A DNA stretch of 64,000 nucleotides from Cytobacillus massiliigabonensis (GCF_900199725.1 NZ_LT904904.1:1765932-1829931), one strand, 5' to 3'; positions 27,688 to 38,607 are shown, numbered from the stretch's first letter. Notes: a model not told the origin generated them from the letters alone. Made by a program: numbers and translations.

Positions 27688-28781
27688 GAGGCATCATATG
27701 GGGGAAATTCCGCTTGCTACTTAGAAAACCAGGTGCATTTATCGCGACCACTATTATTTGTATCGCGTTTGCCTACTTATTAGGGAAGTCATCGTTTACA
27801 AAGGTTGAAGTTCCTGTTTATAGTTCTTTACCCGAGGAAGAGGTAAATGAAATCGTAGAAGAACTGAATAAAGGTGACTCTTTTTCATTTGTCGCTGGAG
27901 ATGAAAAAGAGGTAAAGAACAAAGTTGCTTCAGGCAATGCAGAAGCAGGTATTTCACTTGATGCTGATTTCTTTACAATATATCAGGTGGGAAATACAGA
28001 GAATTTTCATCTGATTAATCAATATGTAGAAAGATATTATTTAAAAAGATTACAAGAAAAAGCTGTCATTGATCTTGCTGTTGATTCAAATAAGGCAATT
28101 GAAAAAATTAATGAAGTAAAAGAAAATCACCTTTTCGAGCTCTCAGTAGCCTCTTTTTCAGATGATAATCAATGGGTGTATGATCCAGGTCTCCAATCAT
28201 TATTTGGATTTGCTCTGTTCTTCTCTATATACACTGTTGCGTTTAATGTAGTTGAAATTTTACGGGAGAAACAGCTCGGGATTTGGGATAGGCTGATTTT
28301 ATCTTCTACAACAAAGTTAGAAATGTATGTAGGCAATTTGCTTTATTGCTTTTTTATAGGTTATCTACAAATCTCCTTAATATTTGTTGTCTTTAAATTT
28401 GGTGCAGGAGTAGACTTCTATGGCTCGTTTGGAAAAACTTTGATCCTGATTATCCCTTATTTATTTTCGATTGTAGCATTATCAATCTTTTTAACAGGCA
28501 TCGTTAAAACAATCGGACAGTTTAATGCACTAGTTCCATTAATAAGTGTAAGCTTTGCTATGCTTGGCGGAGCTTATTGGCCAATTGAAATCATTACATC
28601 AGAGACACTGTTAACCATTTCAAAGGCAATCCCGATTACTTATGGAATGGAGCTTTTAAAAGGTGCAACTATCTCTGGCTTATCCTATAGCGAGTTATTA
28701 TATCCCGTTTCAATATTAATATTAATGGGTGTAGTCATGATGGGGATTGGAATTCGTTTAATGGAAAGAAGGCATGTATAA
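27684..28781 (+). CDS. ABC-2 type permease (LnrN/YfiN-like)
   Basis: The 365-aa protein has the same topology as its neighbour: an N-terminal helix, an extracellular domain (about 40-170) and a six-helix C-terminal part with LREKQLGIWDRLILS, a typical ABC-2 motif. It overlaps the upstream permease by four bases. The cassette ends here; I see no clear terminator in the 130 bases before cheR. Confidence 0.82.
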   Translation: MRGIIWGKFRLLLRKPGAFIATTIICIAFAYLLGKSSFTKVEVPVYSSLPEEEVNEIVEELNKGDSFSFVAGDEKEVKNKVASGNAEAGISLDADFFTIYQVGNTENFHLINQYVERYYLKRLQEKAVIDLAVDSNKAIEKINEVKENHLFELSVASFSDDNQWVYDPGLQSLFGFALFFSIYTVAFNVVEILREKQLGIWDRLILSSTTKLEMYVGNLLYCFFIGYLQISLIFVVFKFGAGVDFYGSFGKTLILIIPYLFSIVALSIFLTGIVKTIGQFNALVPLISVSFAMLGGAYWPIEIITSETLLTISKAIPITYGMELLKGATISGLSYSELLYPVSILILMGVVMMGIGIRLMERRHV

Positions 28782-28880
28782 TTAGAAGTTTACAAGAATG
28801 CCGATTTCTCTTTCAAGAATAAAAATTTCAATAAAACTCACTCCAATCTGGGATTTTTCAGCTATACTAATAATGTATAA

Positions 28881-29687
<807 letters not shown>

Positions 29688-29692
29688 CCTGA

Positions 29693-29722
29693 GGACCTGG
29701 AGAAATCCAGCGTCTTTTTTTA
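29693..29722 (+). terminator. Terminator after cheR
   Basis: CTGGA and TCCAG form the upper stem around GAAA, GAC/GTC the lower stem with one bulged C, followed by seven T. Confidence 0.75.
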
Positions 29723-29881
29723 TTGAATTGCTTTTCTTTTTTGAGTAACTAATCATTTCATGTTAAAATGCATTAAATATAGAAATAAATTATAGGAATT
29801 TTCTTTTTTTTACTATTTTTATTATTTATCCTATGTTATATTGGTACATAATCCTTTAATGAGTTGAAGGGGGAAAGAGTT

Positions 29882-31054
29882 TTGAGATACTTAACTTCGG
29901 GTGAATCCCATGGTCCGCAGCTGATGACCATTATTGAAGGGCTGCCAGCAGGTTTACCGCTGTTGGACTCAGATATTAATTTTGAATTGGCAAGACGGCA
30001 AAAAGGTCATGGCAGAGGAAGAAGAATGCAAATTGAAAAAGATACAGTTCAAATAGTGGGTGGCATTAGACATGGGTATACCCTTGGATCGCCAGTTGGA
30101 TTAGTCGTCGAAAATAATGATTGGAAGCATTGGACGAAAATTATGGGGCAGGAACCGATTGCTCCTGATGAAGAGGAAGAAATTAAAAGGAAGATTACAC
30201 GGCCGCGCCCTGGTCATGCTGACCTAAATGGTGCATTAAAATACGGACATCGGGATATGCGGAATGTTCTTGAGCGCTCATCCGCAAGAGAAACGACGGT
30301 GAGAGTAGCTGCAGGAGCTGTAGCAAAAAAGTTATTAAAAGAGTTAGGAATCGAGGTCGCCTCTCATGTAATTGAAATAGGCGGAGTGACTTCTGCTTTA
30401 AAAGAATATGAATCTCTTGAAAAATTAAAAGAAATTACTGAAGGCTCACCAGTTAGATGCCTTGATCCAGTAGCTGAAAAGAAGATGATGGCTGCCATTG
30501 ATGAAGCAAAACAACAAGGTGATTCCATTGGTGGAATTGTTGAAGTTATTGTCGAAGGGATGCCTCCTGGTATAGGAAGCTATGTTCATTACGATAGAAA
30601 GCTTGATGCGAAACTGGCTAGTGGAATGATGAGTATAAATGCATTTAAGGGTGTTGAGATTGGCATCGGGTTTGAAGCAGCAAGTAAACCTGGCAGTGAG
30701 GTTCATGATGAAATTGCATGGAGTGAGGAACGAGGGTATTATCGGAAAACCAATCGTTTAGGCGGACTTGAGGGTGGAATGACTACTGGCATGCCAATTG
30801 TTGTCAGAGGGGTAATGAAGCCGATTCCAACACTGTATAAACCGCTTCAAAGTGTTGATATTGAAACGAAGGAACCATTTTCAGCAAGTATTGAACGTTC
30901 AGACAGCTGTGCTGTTCCTGCAGCTGCTGTCGTTGCCGAAAATGTGATCGCATGGGAGCTGGCAGCTTCGATTGTTGAACAATTTTACTCTGATCGATTG
31001 GAAACATTGAAGGAGACAGTTGATAAGCAAAGAGCTTTCGCAAGGGAGTTTTAA
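29882..31054 (+). CDS. aroF: Chorismate synthase
   Basis: Last step of the shikimate pathway (aroC in E. coli naming). The 390-aa protein equals the B. subtilis length and has the signature GESHGP (residues 7-12), [19 protein letters not shown], and [15 protein letters not shown]. The TTG at 29882 ([10 protein letters not shown]) is chosen because AAGGGGGAAAG lies before it. It opens a tight run aroF-aroB-aroH-hisC. Confidence 0.96.
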   Translation: MRYLTSGESHGPQLMTIIEGLPAGLPLLDSDINFELARRQKGHGRGRRMQIEKDTVQIVGGIRHGYTLGSPVGLVVENNDWKHWTKIMGQEPIAPDEEEEIKRKITRPRPGHADLNGALKYGHRDMRNVLERSSARETTVRVAAGAVAKKLLKELGIEVASHVIEIGGVTSALKEYESLEKLKEITEGSPVRCLDPVAEKKMMAAIDEAKQQGDSIGGIVEVIVEGMPPGIGSYVHYDRKLDAKLASGMMSINAFKGVEIGIGFEAASKPGSEVHDEIAWSEERGYYRKTNRLGGLEGGMTTGMPIVVRGVMKPIPTLYKPLQSVDIETKEPFSASIERSDSCAVPAAAVVAENVIAWELAASIVEQFYSDRLETLKETVDKQRAFAREF

Positions 31055-31055
31055 T

Positions 31056-32138
31056 ATGAAGCAAATTTCCATTCAAACAGCTTCAAAAACATATCCTGTT
31101 TTTATTGGTTCGGATGTTATTAAGCAATTAGGCGCATTTATTAATCATGCTTTCCCTTTCCTATCAAAAGTATTGATTATTACGGATGAAACAGTTGGAG
31201 ATTTGTATCAATTTGATATCCAACAGGCTCTTGCGGATTTCCGAGTACAATCATATATTGTCCCAAGTGGAGAAAAAGCTAAAACCTTTGAAGTATATTA
31301 TCAATGCTTAACTTTTGCACTTGAGAATAAGCTGGACAGGAAATCGCTTGTCATTGCATTTGGCGGAGGGGCAGTCGGTGATCTTGGAGGGTTTGTTGCT
31401 GCTACATTTATGAGGGGAATTCCTTTTATACAAGTACCAACAACTATTCTTGCTCATGATAGTGCAGTCGGAGGGAAAGTAGCCATTAATCATCCATCAG
31501 GGAAAAATATGATTGGTGCATTTTATCAGCCGGAAGCAGTATTTTATGACTTGAATTTTCTTGAATCATTGCCATTGCATGAAAAAAGATCTGGATTTGC
31601 GGAAGTGGTTAAACATGGGCTTATTCATGATCCTGCCCTTTATTTATGGTTAAGTGAACACATCCGCTCATTGGTGAGGCTATCCGTTCCCGATTTAAGT
31701 TATATGCTGGCTAGAGGGATTGAAGTCAAAAATGATTTTGTTTCTTTAGACGAAAGAGAGACAGGGGTTCGTGCATTTCTCAATTTTGGTCACACACTTG
31801 GTCATGCGATCGAAGCCGAGGCTGGTTATGGCAAATGGACGCATGGTGAGGCAGTCGTCATTGGAATGTTATTTGCATTAGAGCTAAGCCGGAAAAAAGC
31901 CGGTTTAAAATTTGATAGTGAATATTTTAAGGCTTGGCTAAAACAGCTGGGATATGCCATAAAGCTTCCAAAAGAGCTGTCACATGAAAAATTAGTAGAG
32001 CGGATGAGGCAAGATAAAAAGTCGATTGACCAAAAAGTAAATTTTGTATTGTTAAAGGAAATTGGCAGCCCCATTTCATATGAAATTACGGATGAAGAGT
32101 TGTTGAATGAGCTATACATATTTCATAAGGGGGAATGA
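31056..32138 (+). CDS. aroB: 3-dehydroquinate synthase
   Basis: Converts DAHP to 3-dehydroquinate with NAD and a divalent metal. The 360-aa protein has GGGAVGDLGGFVAATFMRG, SAVGGKVAINH and the zinc-binding HGEAV and GHTLGHAIE segments. The ATG is one base after the aroF stop with CAAGGGAG upstream. Confidence 0.96.
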   Translation: MKQISIQTASKTYPVFIGSDVIKQLGAFINHAFPFLSKVLIITDETVGDLYQFDIQQALADFRVQSYIVPSGEKAKTFEVYYQCLTFALENKLDRKSLVIAFGGGAVGDLGGFVAATFMRGIPFIQVPTTILAHDSAVGGKVAINHPSGKNMIGAFYQPEAVFYDLNFLESLPLHEKRSGFAEVVKHGLIHDPALYLWLSEHIRSLVRLSVPDLSYMLARGIEVKNDFVSLDERETGVRAFLNFGHTLGHAIEAEAGYGKWTHGEAVVIGMLFALELSRKKAGLKFDSEYFKAWLKQLGYAIKLPKELSHEKLVERMRQDKKSIDQKVNFVLLKEIGSPISYEITDEELLNELYIFHKGE

Positions 32139-32140
32139 TT

Positions 32141-32515
32141 ATGATTCGAGGAATTAGGGGAGCTATTACTGTTTCTGAGAATAGAGAAAGTGAAATCATT
32201 GAAGCAACAGAAATCTTACTTAGAAAAATAATCGAACAAAACAGGATTGAAGCAAATATGGTTGCATCTATTTTCATTTCTGTGACAGAAGATATTACAG
32301 ATTCATTCCCTGCGAAAGCTATCCGGTTAATTGATGGCTGGACGTATGTACCTGTTATGTGTATGAGAGAAATTCCTGTTCCATCTGCATTGGCAAAATG
32401 TATTCGCATTATGATGCACGTGAACACAGCGATCCCGCAAGAAGAAATAAACCATATTTATTTAGGAAATGCAATAAGTTTAAGGCCAGATTTAAAAGTT
32501 GAAAATAGATCCTAA
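32141..32515 (+). CDS. aroH: Monofunctional chorismate mutase, AroH class
   Basis: Rearranges chorismate to prephenate. The 124-aa protein has the AroH-type features RGIRGAITV, FPAKAIR, and the C-terminal VYLG/NAISLRPDL region. GGGGG is seven bases before the ATG at 32141; an ATG two codons earlier is possible. In B. subtilis trpEDCFBA follows aroH; here hisC follows after 49 bases. Confidence 0.93.
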   Translation: MIRGIRGAITVSENRESEIIEATEILLRKIIEQNRIEANMVASIFISVTEDITDSFPAKAIRLIDGWTYVPVMCMREIPVPSALAKCIRIMMHVNTAIPQEEINHIYLGNAISLRPDLKVENRS

Positions 32516-32564
32516 TAATTCATAGATTTGAAATCGTAAAATTGATAAGAAAAGGTGAATGATC

Positions 32565-33683
32565 ATGAAATGGAAAGAGCAGCTCCTTCAGTTAACTCCC
32601 TATCAGCCAGGGAAATCAATCGATGAAGTGAAAAAGCAATATGGCTTAGATAAGATTGTAAAGCTCGCATCTAATGAAAATCCATTTGGGTGTTCAGATA
32701 AAGTAGCTGAAGCTTTAAATCAATCACCTTTAACATTCCCATTATACCCTGATGGATATGCAACAGATTTAAGAGCAGCTGTGGCAGAACATCTGAAGGT
32801 GAATGAGGATCAATTAATCTTTGGAAACGGTTCGGATGAAATTATCCAAATGATCTCTAGGTCATTATTAGGAAAAGGTACAAATACTATTATGGCTGAG
32901 CGGACATTTCCACAGTATAAGCACAATGCTATTGTTGAAGGAGCAGATATTAAAGAAATCCCTTTAATAAATGGAGAACATGATCTTGATCGCATGCTAG
33001 AGGCAATGGATGAGTATACATCTGTTGTGTGGATATGCAACCCGAATAATCCTACAGGTCATTATATTCCAGAGCACCGATTGCTTCCTTTTTTAGAGAA
33101 GGTACCAAAAGATGTTCTTGTTGTTCTTGATGAAGCTTACTGCGAATATGTGGATGCTCCAGATTATTGTGATACTATCCCTTTATTGAAGATATTTCCT
33201 AACTTGATTATTCTGCGTACATTTTCAAAAATTTATGGACTTGCAAGCTTGCGCATAGGCTATGGAATCAGTTGTTCTGATACTATACGTGCCCTGGAAC
33301 CTGTTAGGGAACCATTTAATGTAAATCGTACAGCGCAAGCTGCAGCAATAGCCGCGATCAATGATCAGTCATATGTTGAGTATTGCATGCAGAGAAATCG
33401 GGAAGGGCTTGAACTTTTCTATCAATTCTGTTTTGAAAACAAGCTTGAGTACTACCCTTCACAAGGCAATTTTCTTTTAATTGACTTCAATACGGATGGG
33501 AATGAAGTGTTTCAGTTCTTACTTGAGAAAGGATACATCGTTCGCTCAGGTAAGGCTCTCGGTTTTCCGACATCGGTTCGTGTAACAGTCGGATCAAAGG
33601 AGCAAAATGAAGGCGTGATGAAAGTGATGGGAGAATATTTAACATTTAAAGCAACGTGTTTAGAGGGAGTAAAAGCCCAATAA
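32565..33683 (+). CDS. hisC: Histidinol-phosphate / aromatic aminotransferase
   Basis: PLP enzyme that acts in histidine synthesis and, in Bacillus, in tyrosine/phenylalanine synthesis. The 372-aa protein has ASNENPFGCS, the PLP-lysine motif TFSKIYGLASLRIGYG (about 219-234) and NPNNPTG. The second of two near ATGs is chosen for spacing from AAAGGTG and for alignment. Confidence 0.94.
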   Translation: MKWKEQLLQLTPYQPGKSIDEVKKQYGLDKIVKLASNENPFGCSDKVAEALNQSPLTFPLYPDGYATDLRAAVAEHLKVNEDQLIFGNGSDEIIQMISRSLLGKGTNTIMAERTFPQYKHNAIVEGADIKEIPLINGEHDLDRMLEAMDEYTSVVWICNPNNPTGHYIPEHRLLPFLEKVPKDVLVVLDEAYCEYVDAPDYCDTIPLLKIFPNLIILRTFSKIYGLASLRIGYGISCSDTIRALEPVREPFNVNRTAQAAAIAAINDQSYVEYCMQRNREGLELFYQFCFENKLEYYPSQGNFLLIDFNTDGNEVFQFLLEKGYIVRSGKALGFPTSVRVTVGSKEQNEGVMKVMGEYLTFKATCLEGVKAQ

Positions 33684-33693
33684 AATCATAAAA

Positions 33694-33729
33694 ATATTCA
33701 GAGGCTTTTTTTAGCCTCTGAATTTATTT
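33694..33729 (+). terminator. Hairpin between hisC and tyrA (probable terminator or attenuator)
   Basis: ATTCAGAGGCT pairs perfectly with AGCCTCTGAAT; the loop is TTTTTT and TTATTTA follows. The T tract after the stem is imperfect, so read-through into tyrA is possible. Confidence 0.6.
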
Positions 33730-33744
33730 AAAGGGATGAGGATC

Positions 33745-34851
33745 TTGAATAGCCGCGTGTTTATAATTGGTTTAGGATTGATAGGGGGTTCCCTTGCACT
33801 ATGTATAAAGAAGCAGCATAAGGACGCGATAATTATTGGTTTTGATGTCAACTACGAACAGGCAAGGCTCGCTAGAATGCTTTCTGTAATTGATGATATT
33901 GCTGATTCTATTGAAGCTGGTGCGAAAGAAGCTGATCTTATTTTGATCGCTGCACCTGTTCAAGAAACGGAAATGATTATTCAGTATTTAGCAAATATTG
34001 AGCTAAAAGAGCAAGTTATTATTTCTGATGCAGGCAGTACGAAAAAGGCAATCGTTAAAAAGTCAAAATTGCTGGCAGATAAAGGGATTGCATTTATTGG
34101 CGGTCATCCAATGGCCGGTTCCCATAAAAGTGGGATCACTGCTGCAAAGTCAATCCTGTTTGAAAATGCTTTTTACTTGTTAACCCCTGAAGACCATATA
34201 CATGGTGAACAGGTACAGCTTCTGCAAAACTGGCTTTTAGGGACGAAAGCAAAATTTATAATATTGTCTCCAGATGAGCATGATTATTTAACAGGTGTAA
34301 TCAGCCATTTTCCTCACGTAATTGCCGCTTCTCTTGTACATCAAGCAGAGAAAACAAGTGAAAAGAGGAAGCTTGTGCCTCGTTTAGCAGCCGGCGGTTT
34401 CCGCGATGTGACAAGGATTGCATCCAGCAGTCCTGCAATGTGGAGAGATATTTTATTACATAATAAAGATGTTATTCTAAGTTTATTAGTAAACTGGCAG
34501 GAAGAAATGCAAAAGGTTACAAAAATGCTGGAAACCGAAAATAGTGAAGAAATCTATGATTACTTTTTAAAGGCAAAGCAGTTTAGAGATGAATTGCCGC
34601 AAAAACAAAAAGGAGCGATCCCTGCTTTTTACGACCTTTTTGTTGATGTCCCTGATTATCCTGGTGTCATTTCCGAAATAACAGGAATTCTAGCTAAGGA
34701 AGAAATAAGTATTACAAATATACGTATTCTTGAAACAAGGGAAGAAATATATGGTGTATTAGTCATTAGCTTTCAAACTGAAGAGGATCGCGAACGTGCG
34801 GAAACATGTATTCATTTACATACAAACTATGAGACTTCAGCTGGTTTATAG
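33745..34851 (+). CDS. tyrA: Prephenate dehydrogenase
   Basis: Oxidatively decarboxylates prephenate to 4-hydroxyphenylpyruvate with NAD. The 368-aa protein has a Rossmann motif GLGLIGGS near the N-terminus, GGHPMAGSHKSG, and a C-terminal ACT regulatory domain (about 290-365, YDLFVDVPDYPGVISEIT). The TTG at 33745 is preferred; an ATG at 33736 directly abuts the AAAGGG ribosome-binding site. Confidence 0.92.
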   Translation: MNSRVFIIGLGLIGGSLALCIKKQHKDAIIIGFDVNYEQARLARMLSVIDDIADSIEAGAKEADLILIAAPVQETEMIIQYLANIELKEQVIISDAGSTKKAIVKKSKLLADKGIAFIGGHPMAGSHKSGITAAKSILFENAFYLLTPEDHIHGEQVQLLQNWLLGTKAKFIILSPDEHDYLTGVISHFPHVIAASLVHQAEKTSEKRKLVPRLAAGGFRDVTRIASSSPAMWRDILLHNKDVILSLLVNWQEEMQKVTKMLETENSEEIYDYFLKAKQFRDELPQKQKGAIPAFYDLFVDVPDYPGVISEITGILAKEEISITNIRILETREEIYGVLVISFQTEEDRERAETCIHLHTNYETSAGL

Positions 34852-34903
34852 TACATGGTGTGAAGGTTTTTGTTGTAAAAAAATTTAGGAAAGGATGATG
34901 GGG

Positions 34904-36187
34904 ATGCCAATAAAACTGCATACGAATGTGGAAGGCTTAAATGGAGAACTTGCCATTCCTGGAGATAAATCGATTTCCCATCGGTCAATCATGTTTGGGG
35001 CAATTGCAGAAGGAGAAACAGTTGTCACAAATTTTTTATTAGGTGAGGATTGCTTAAGTACGATCGATTGTTTCAAAAAAATGGGTGTCATAATTGAGCG
35101 GCAGGAAGAAAAGGTTATTATCCGTGGCAATGGCTTTGAAGGATTAAATGAGCCTTCAGAGGTATTTGATGTTGGAAACTCTGGCACAACAATACGCTTA
35201 TTGTTAGGGATATTAGCTGGACGTCCATTTCACTCTGTTTTGATTGGTGATCAATCGATTGGAAAAAGACCGATGACAAGGGTAACGATGCCATTGCAAT
35301 TATTTGGAGCAGCCATTAATGGAAGAAAGAATGGTGAATTCACGCCTTTATCGATTATGGGCGGGAATTTGAAAGGAATCGAATATAAGCTTCCTGTAGC
35401 GAGTGCACAGGTTAAATCCTCTCTTCTATTTGCTGGTTTACAAGCTGATGGAACGACGACTGTCGTTGAACCAGTGACTACTAGAGATCATACAGAACGA
35501 ATGATCAAACAATTCGGCGGAGAAGTAGAGAAAATTGGCACAACGATCCGAATAAAGGGCGGACAGAAACTCACGGGTACATCCATTCATGTTCCAGGAG
35601 ATATTTCTTCTGCAGCCTTCTTTTTAGCAGCTGGTGCCATTATACCTGAAAGTGAAATTAAATTGACTAATGTAGGTCTGAATCCAACAAGAACGGGCAT
35701 TATTGATATTATGAAGGATATGGGGGCAAATATAACGATCACACAGAATATCGAGAATGAGTTTGAACCAAGCGGAGATATTTGTATTCAATCTTCTGCA
35801 TTAAAAGGAACAACAATTGGAGGTGAAATCATACCAAGATTGATTGATGAAATTCCAATTATTGCCTTAATGGCAACCCAAGCTGAAGGGGTAACAATTA
35901 TTAAAGATGCTCACGAATTAAAGGTGAAAGAAACAAATCGAATTGATACTGTTGTGGCTGAACTTACGAAGCTTGGTGCTAAAATAGATGCTACCGAAGA
36001 TGGGATGATTATTTATGGCAAATCAGAATTAACTGGTGGAATGGTATCAAGTCACGGGGACCATCGGATTGGGATGATGCTATCAATTGCAGCTGCTTTA
36101 AGTAAGGAAGACGTTTACCTTGAGAATGAAGAGGCTATTTATGTATCCTATCCTTCATTCTTTGACCATTTGAACAGTCTTATATAG
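34904..36187 (+). CDS. aroE: 3-phosphoshikimate 1-carboxyvinyltransferase (EPSP synthase)
   Basis: Condenses shikimate 3-phosphate with PEP; called aroE in Bacillus and aroA in E. coli. The 427-aa protein has [10 protein letters not shown] near residue 18-27, GNSGTTIRL (about 88-96), [13 protein letters not shown] and GDHRIGMM. It is the glyphosate-target family. AAAGGATGAT precedes the chosen ATG; two earlier in-frame ATGs lie within the ribosome-binding site. Confidence 0.95.
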   Translation: MPIKLHTNVEGLNGELAIPGDKSISHRSIMFGAIAEGETVVTNFLLGEDCLSTIDCFKKMGVIIERQEEKVIIRGNGFEGLNEPSEVFDVGNSGTTIRLLLGILAGRPFHSVLIGDQSIGKRPMTRVTMPLQLFGAAINGRKNGEFTPLSIMGGNLKGIEYKLPVASAQVKSSLLFAGLQADGTTTVVEPVTTRDHTERMIKQFGGEVEKIGTTIRIKGGQKLTGTSIHVPGDISSAAFFLAAGAIIPESEIKLTNVGLNPTRTGIIDIMKDMGANITITQNIENEFEPSGDICIQSSALKGTTIGGEIIPRLIDEIPIIALMATQAEGVTIIKDAHELKVKETNRIDTVVAELTKLGAKIDATEDGMIIYGKSELTGGMVSSHGDHRIGMMLSIAAALSKEDVYLENEEAIYVSYPSFFDHLNSLI

Positions 36188-36199
36188 TCACTTACCTAT

Positions 36200-36226
36200 T
36201 GAGAGCTGCTGTGCAGCTCTTTTGCT
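36200..36226 (+). terminator. Terminator after aroE
   Basis: AGAGCTGC and GCAGCTCT pair around TGT, followed by TTTTGCTTT. Confidence 0.8.
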
Positions 36227-36230
36227 TTGG

Positions 36231-36357
36231 AAAAAATTGTCGGTCTGATTAATTAAACAAGCCTTTACGTACGAATTAGTAATCTGCACAGTGAAATTTG
36301 GCAGACCGAAATTTACATATTTAGTTAAGTGCATTGTCCTGATCGTTCTTTGTCATA
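36231..36357 (+). repeat. Interspersed intergenic repeat family 2, copy B
   Basis: Matches copy A at 15187 over about 125 bases. CGGTCTG (36241-36247) and CAGACCG (36302-36308) form a perfect 7-bp inverted pair around a 54-base interior; copy A has one mismatch in the left arm. It lies right after the aroE terminator. Confidence 0.75.
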
Positions 36358-36410
36358 TTTATCTTATAAAGTGCATAGCTTGTCATAAGACCGAATAAGA
36401 GGGGGGTTTT

Positions 36411-37310
36411 ATGACGTATATTATTGAAAATGCAACCATATTAAAGGAACGAAGGATGACAAAAGCTTCACTGCTGATTGAGAATGGGAAGATTTTATCG
36501 ATTAAACCGGATTATAAACGATACAGGTTTATTCGGATGAATGCAGCTTCTTATATCATGACCCCCACATCGACTCTTTTGCATAAAGAGTTCCCGTTAA
36601 ATTTGCCTTTCCAAGAGTTAAAAAAATACTTTATTAATGAATTCATACTTAAGGGCTGTACAACCTTTATAACATTAGCTGAAGTGAATCATGAGCAAGC
36701 GTTGTCGAAAGAAATTAAACGTGTTCATACACGGTTGTTAAGCAGTCCAATCGACTATATTATTGGTGTGAAGATTTCTTCCCGATTACTAACTCCATCT
36801 TTATTAAGAAAATGCAAGCGGGAAAAGGTGCCTGCCGTTTTTGTAGAAATTCATCATGTGGACGAGCTGGATGCACTTCCTTGGGGATGGCTGAGGGAGG
36901 CTATGTTTCCGTATAATAGTCCGCTAATACCGCTTTTTGTAAATGGGAATGAGAGCGAAAGAAGCGAAGCAAAAATTAGATGGAAGCGGATTATGGAAAA
37001 AGAAAAAATTCCTTCTATTAATGAAGAAATAGCAGAAAATGAACCGATCTCCTATCCTGCTTTAAAAAAAATAGGGATTTTTCCGAAGAAATCAAGTATT
37101 CATCAAGGTCTCGAACTATCATATAACTTATACTTGAAGAGCAGGGAAATCAGAAATATTGAAGAAATCGAGCTCTTTCATTATCATAGACATATGCTTG
37201 TTCATACTGTTCATAAGGGCGAGGTCATCCGTGCGCAGGATTACATTGATTTTCGTCCAGGTTTCGGTGAACATGTTAAAATAAACACACCATCCTATTT
37301 TACTATTTAG
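36411..37310 (+). CDS. Amidohydrolase-like protein, probably non-catalytic
   Basis: The 299-aa product starts like a metal-dependent amidohydrolase (IIENATILKERRMTKASLLIENGKIL, the small beta-sandwich of the family), but the HxH metal motif that should follow is absent; only a lone His is seen in STLLHKEF. No conserved lysine or later His/Asp metal ligands are obvious. AAGAGGGGGG precedes the ATG and ypiA follows after 40 bases. I do not recognise an experimentally studied orthologue. It may have a structural role or be a decaying enzyme. Confidence 0.65.
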   Translation: MTYIIENATILKERRMTKASLLIENGKILSIKPDYKRYRFIRMNAASYIMTPTSTLLHKEFPLNLPFQELKKYFINEFILKGCTTFITLAEVNHEQALSKEIKRVHTRLLSSPIDYIIGVKISSRLLTPSLLRKCKREKVPAVFVEIHHVDELDALPWGWLREAMFPYNSPLIPLFVNGNESERSEAKIRWKRIMEKEKIPSINEEIAENEPISYPALKKIGIFPKKSSIHQGLELSYNLYLKSREIRNIEEIELFHYHRHMLVHTVHKGEVIRAQDYIDFRPGFGEHVKINTPSYFTI

Positions 37311-37350
37311 TATACTGCTAGTCAGATAATTGTCCCGAAAGGAAATAATA

Positions 37351-38607
37351 ATGGAAAAAGTAGATAAAATTATTACACTTATAGAAAATGGCCAACATGA
37401 GGAAGCGATGGAGCAGCAAAAACAAATTTTGCTGCAAGGATCCCATGAGGAAAGATTTGTCCTTGCGGAAGAGCTCTTTCAATATGGTTTTGTAGAGGAA
37501 GCTAAGGCATTATTCGAGAGGCTGCTGGAAGCTTATCCAGAAGAGGGAGAGCTGCTCGTTCTTTTGGCTGAGGCGAATATTGATCTTGGTCAGGAAGACG
37601 AAGCAATCCTAGTGCTTGAACGCGTGCAGGAGGATGATCCAAGTTTTCCACAATCACTTCTCCTCCTAGCTGACCTTTACCAGATGGAAGGGCTTTATGA
37701 GGTAAGCGAACAAAAGCTGCAGAAGGCAAAATCTATTTTGCCAGATGAAATCATTATTGATTTTGCACTCGGAGAACTTTATGCTGAGCAAGGGAAATTT
37801 CTAGAGGCCACAAGATCATACGAAAAGGTGTTGCTTAATGAAGATGTAATTGGGGGTGTAAATGTCAACCAACGGATGGCAGAGGTCCTGAGTGTTGGGG
37901 GAGCATTTGAGGAAGCATTGCCATATTACGAGCAAGCACTAGATGAAAAAATTGAAATCAATACTTTGTTTAGCTATGCATTCACAGCATTGCAAGCAGG
38001 CTTTAATCGGACAGCGATTGAAAAATTTAATGAATTAATGGAGCTGGATCCTGAGTATCATTCATTATATTTAAATCTTGCAAAAGCCTATGAACGGGAA
38101 GAAGAACTCGAAAATAGCTATCAAGCGATAAGAATGGGAATCAAGCAGGATGAATATAATAAAGATCTTTATTTATACGGCGGGAAGCTCGCATTAAAGC
38201 TTGGCAAGGAAGAGGAAGCTGAAAAGTTATTTAGAGAGTCCTTAGCTCTAGATCCTGAATTTACAGAGGCAGCTGTCACCCTGACAAAGCTGTTCCTTAA
38301 ACAGGATAGGTATGAGGATGTCTTAGAAATAACGGGAATGATGAACGATCTTGAAGAAGAAGAGCCCCGTCTCCTCTGGGATGCTGCAATCGCACATCAG
38401 CAGCTTGAAGAATATTCACAGGCATTAAACAAATACGATAGTGCATATACTTTTTTTAAGGAGCAGCCAGATTTTCTGTCCGATTATGGATATTTTCTAA
38501 TTGAAGAAGGAAAAACAGCTGAGGCTGCCGAAATTTTTAATAGACTAATAAAAATTGAACCAAACAACTTAGAATTTCAGGATATAGTACAAAGACTCTC
38601 GGAATAA
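37351..38607 (+). CDS. ypiA: Tetratricopeptide repeat protein YpiA
   Basis: The 418-aa acidic protein consists of about ten TPR-like helical hairpins from residue 1 to the end, each of about 34 residues (for example EEAKALFERLLEAYPEEGELLVLLAEANIDLGQEDEAI, given here as a run of its key pattern A-L-F...YP...L-L-A). In B. subtilis YpiA acts together with YpiB in control of MurAA turnover. CGAAAGGAAA precedes the ATG. ypiB follows after 48 bases. Confidence 0.88.
   Translation: MEKVDKIITLIENGQHEEAMEQQKQILLQGSHEERFVLAEELFQYGFVEEAKALFERLLEAYPEEGELLVLLAEANIDLGQEDEAILVLERVQEDDPSFPQSLLLLADLYQMEGLYEVSEQKLQKAKSILPDEIIIDFALGELYAEQGKFLEATRSYEKVLLNEDVIGGVNVNQRMAEVLSVGGAFEEALPYYEQALDEKIEINTLFSYAFTALQAGFNRTAIEKFNELMELDPEYHSLYLNLAKAYEREEELENSYQAIRMGIKQDEYNKDLYLYGGKLALKLGKEEEAEKLFRESLALDPEFTEAAVTLTKLFLKQDRYEDVLEITGMMNDLEEEEPRLLWDAAIAHQQLEEYSQALNKYDSAYTFFKEQPDFLSDYGYFLIEEGKTAEAAEIFNRLIKIEPNNLEFQDIVQRLSE

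Noticed and set aside
29860-29886. GAG triplets near the aroF start as a TRAP site
   Set aside because: Only three GAGs are present with irregular spacing, while TRAP needs many GAG/UAG triplets separated by two to three bases.
36411-37310. Calling this gene dihydroorotase or adenine deaminase
   Set aside because: Only the N-terminal sandwich looks similar; the metal-binding residues of those enzymes are not there.
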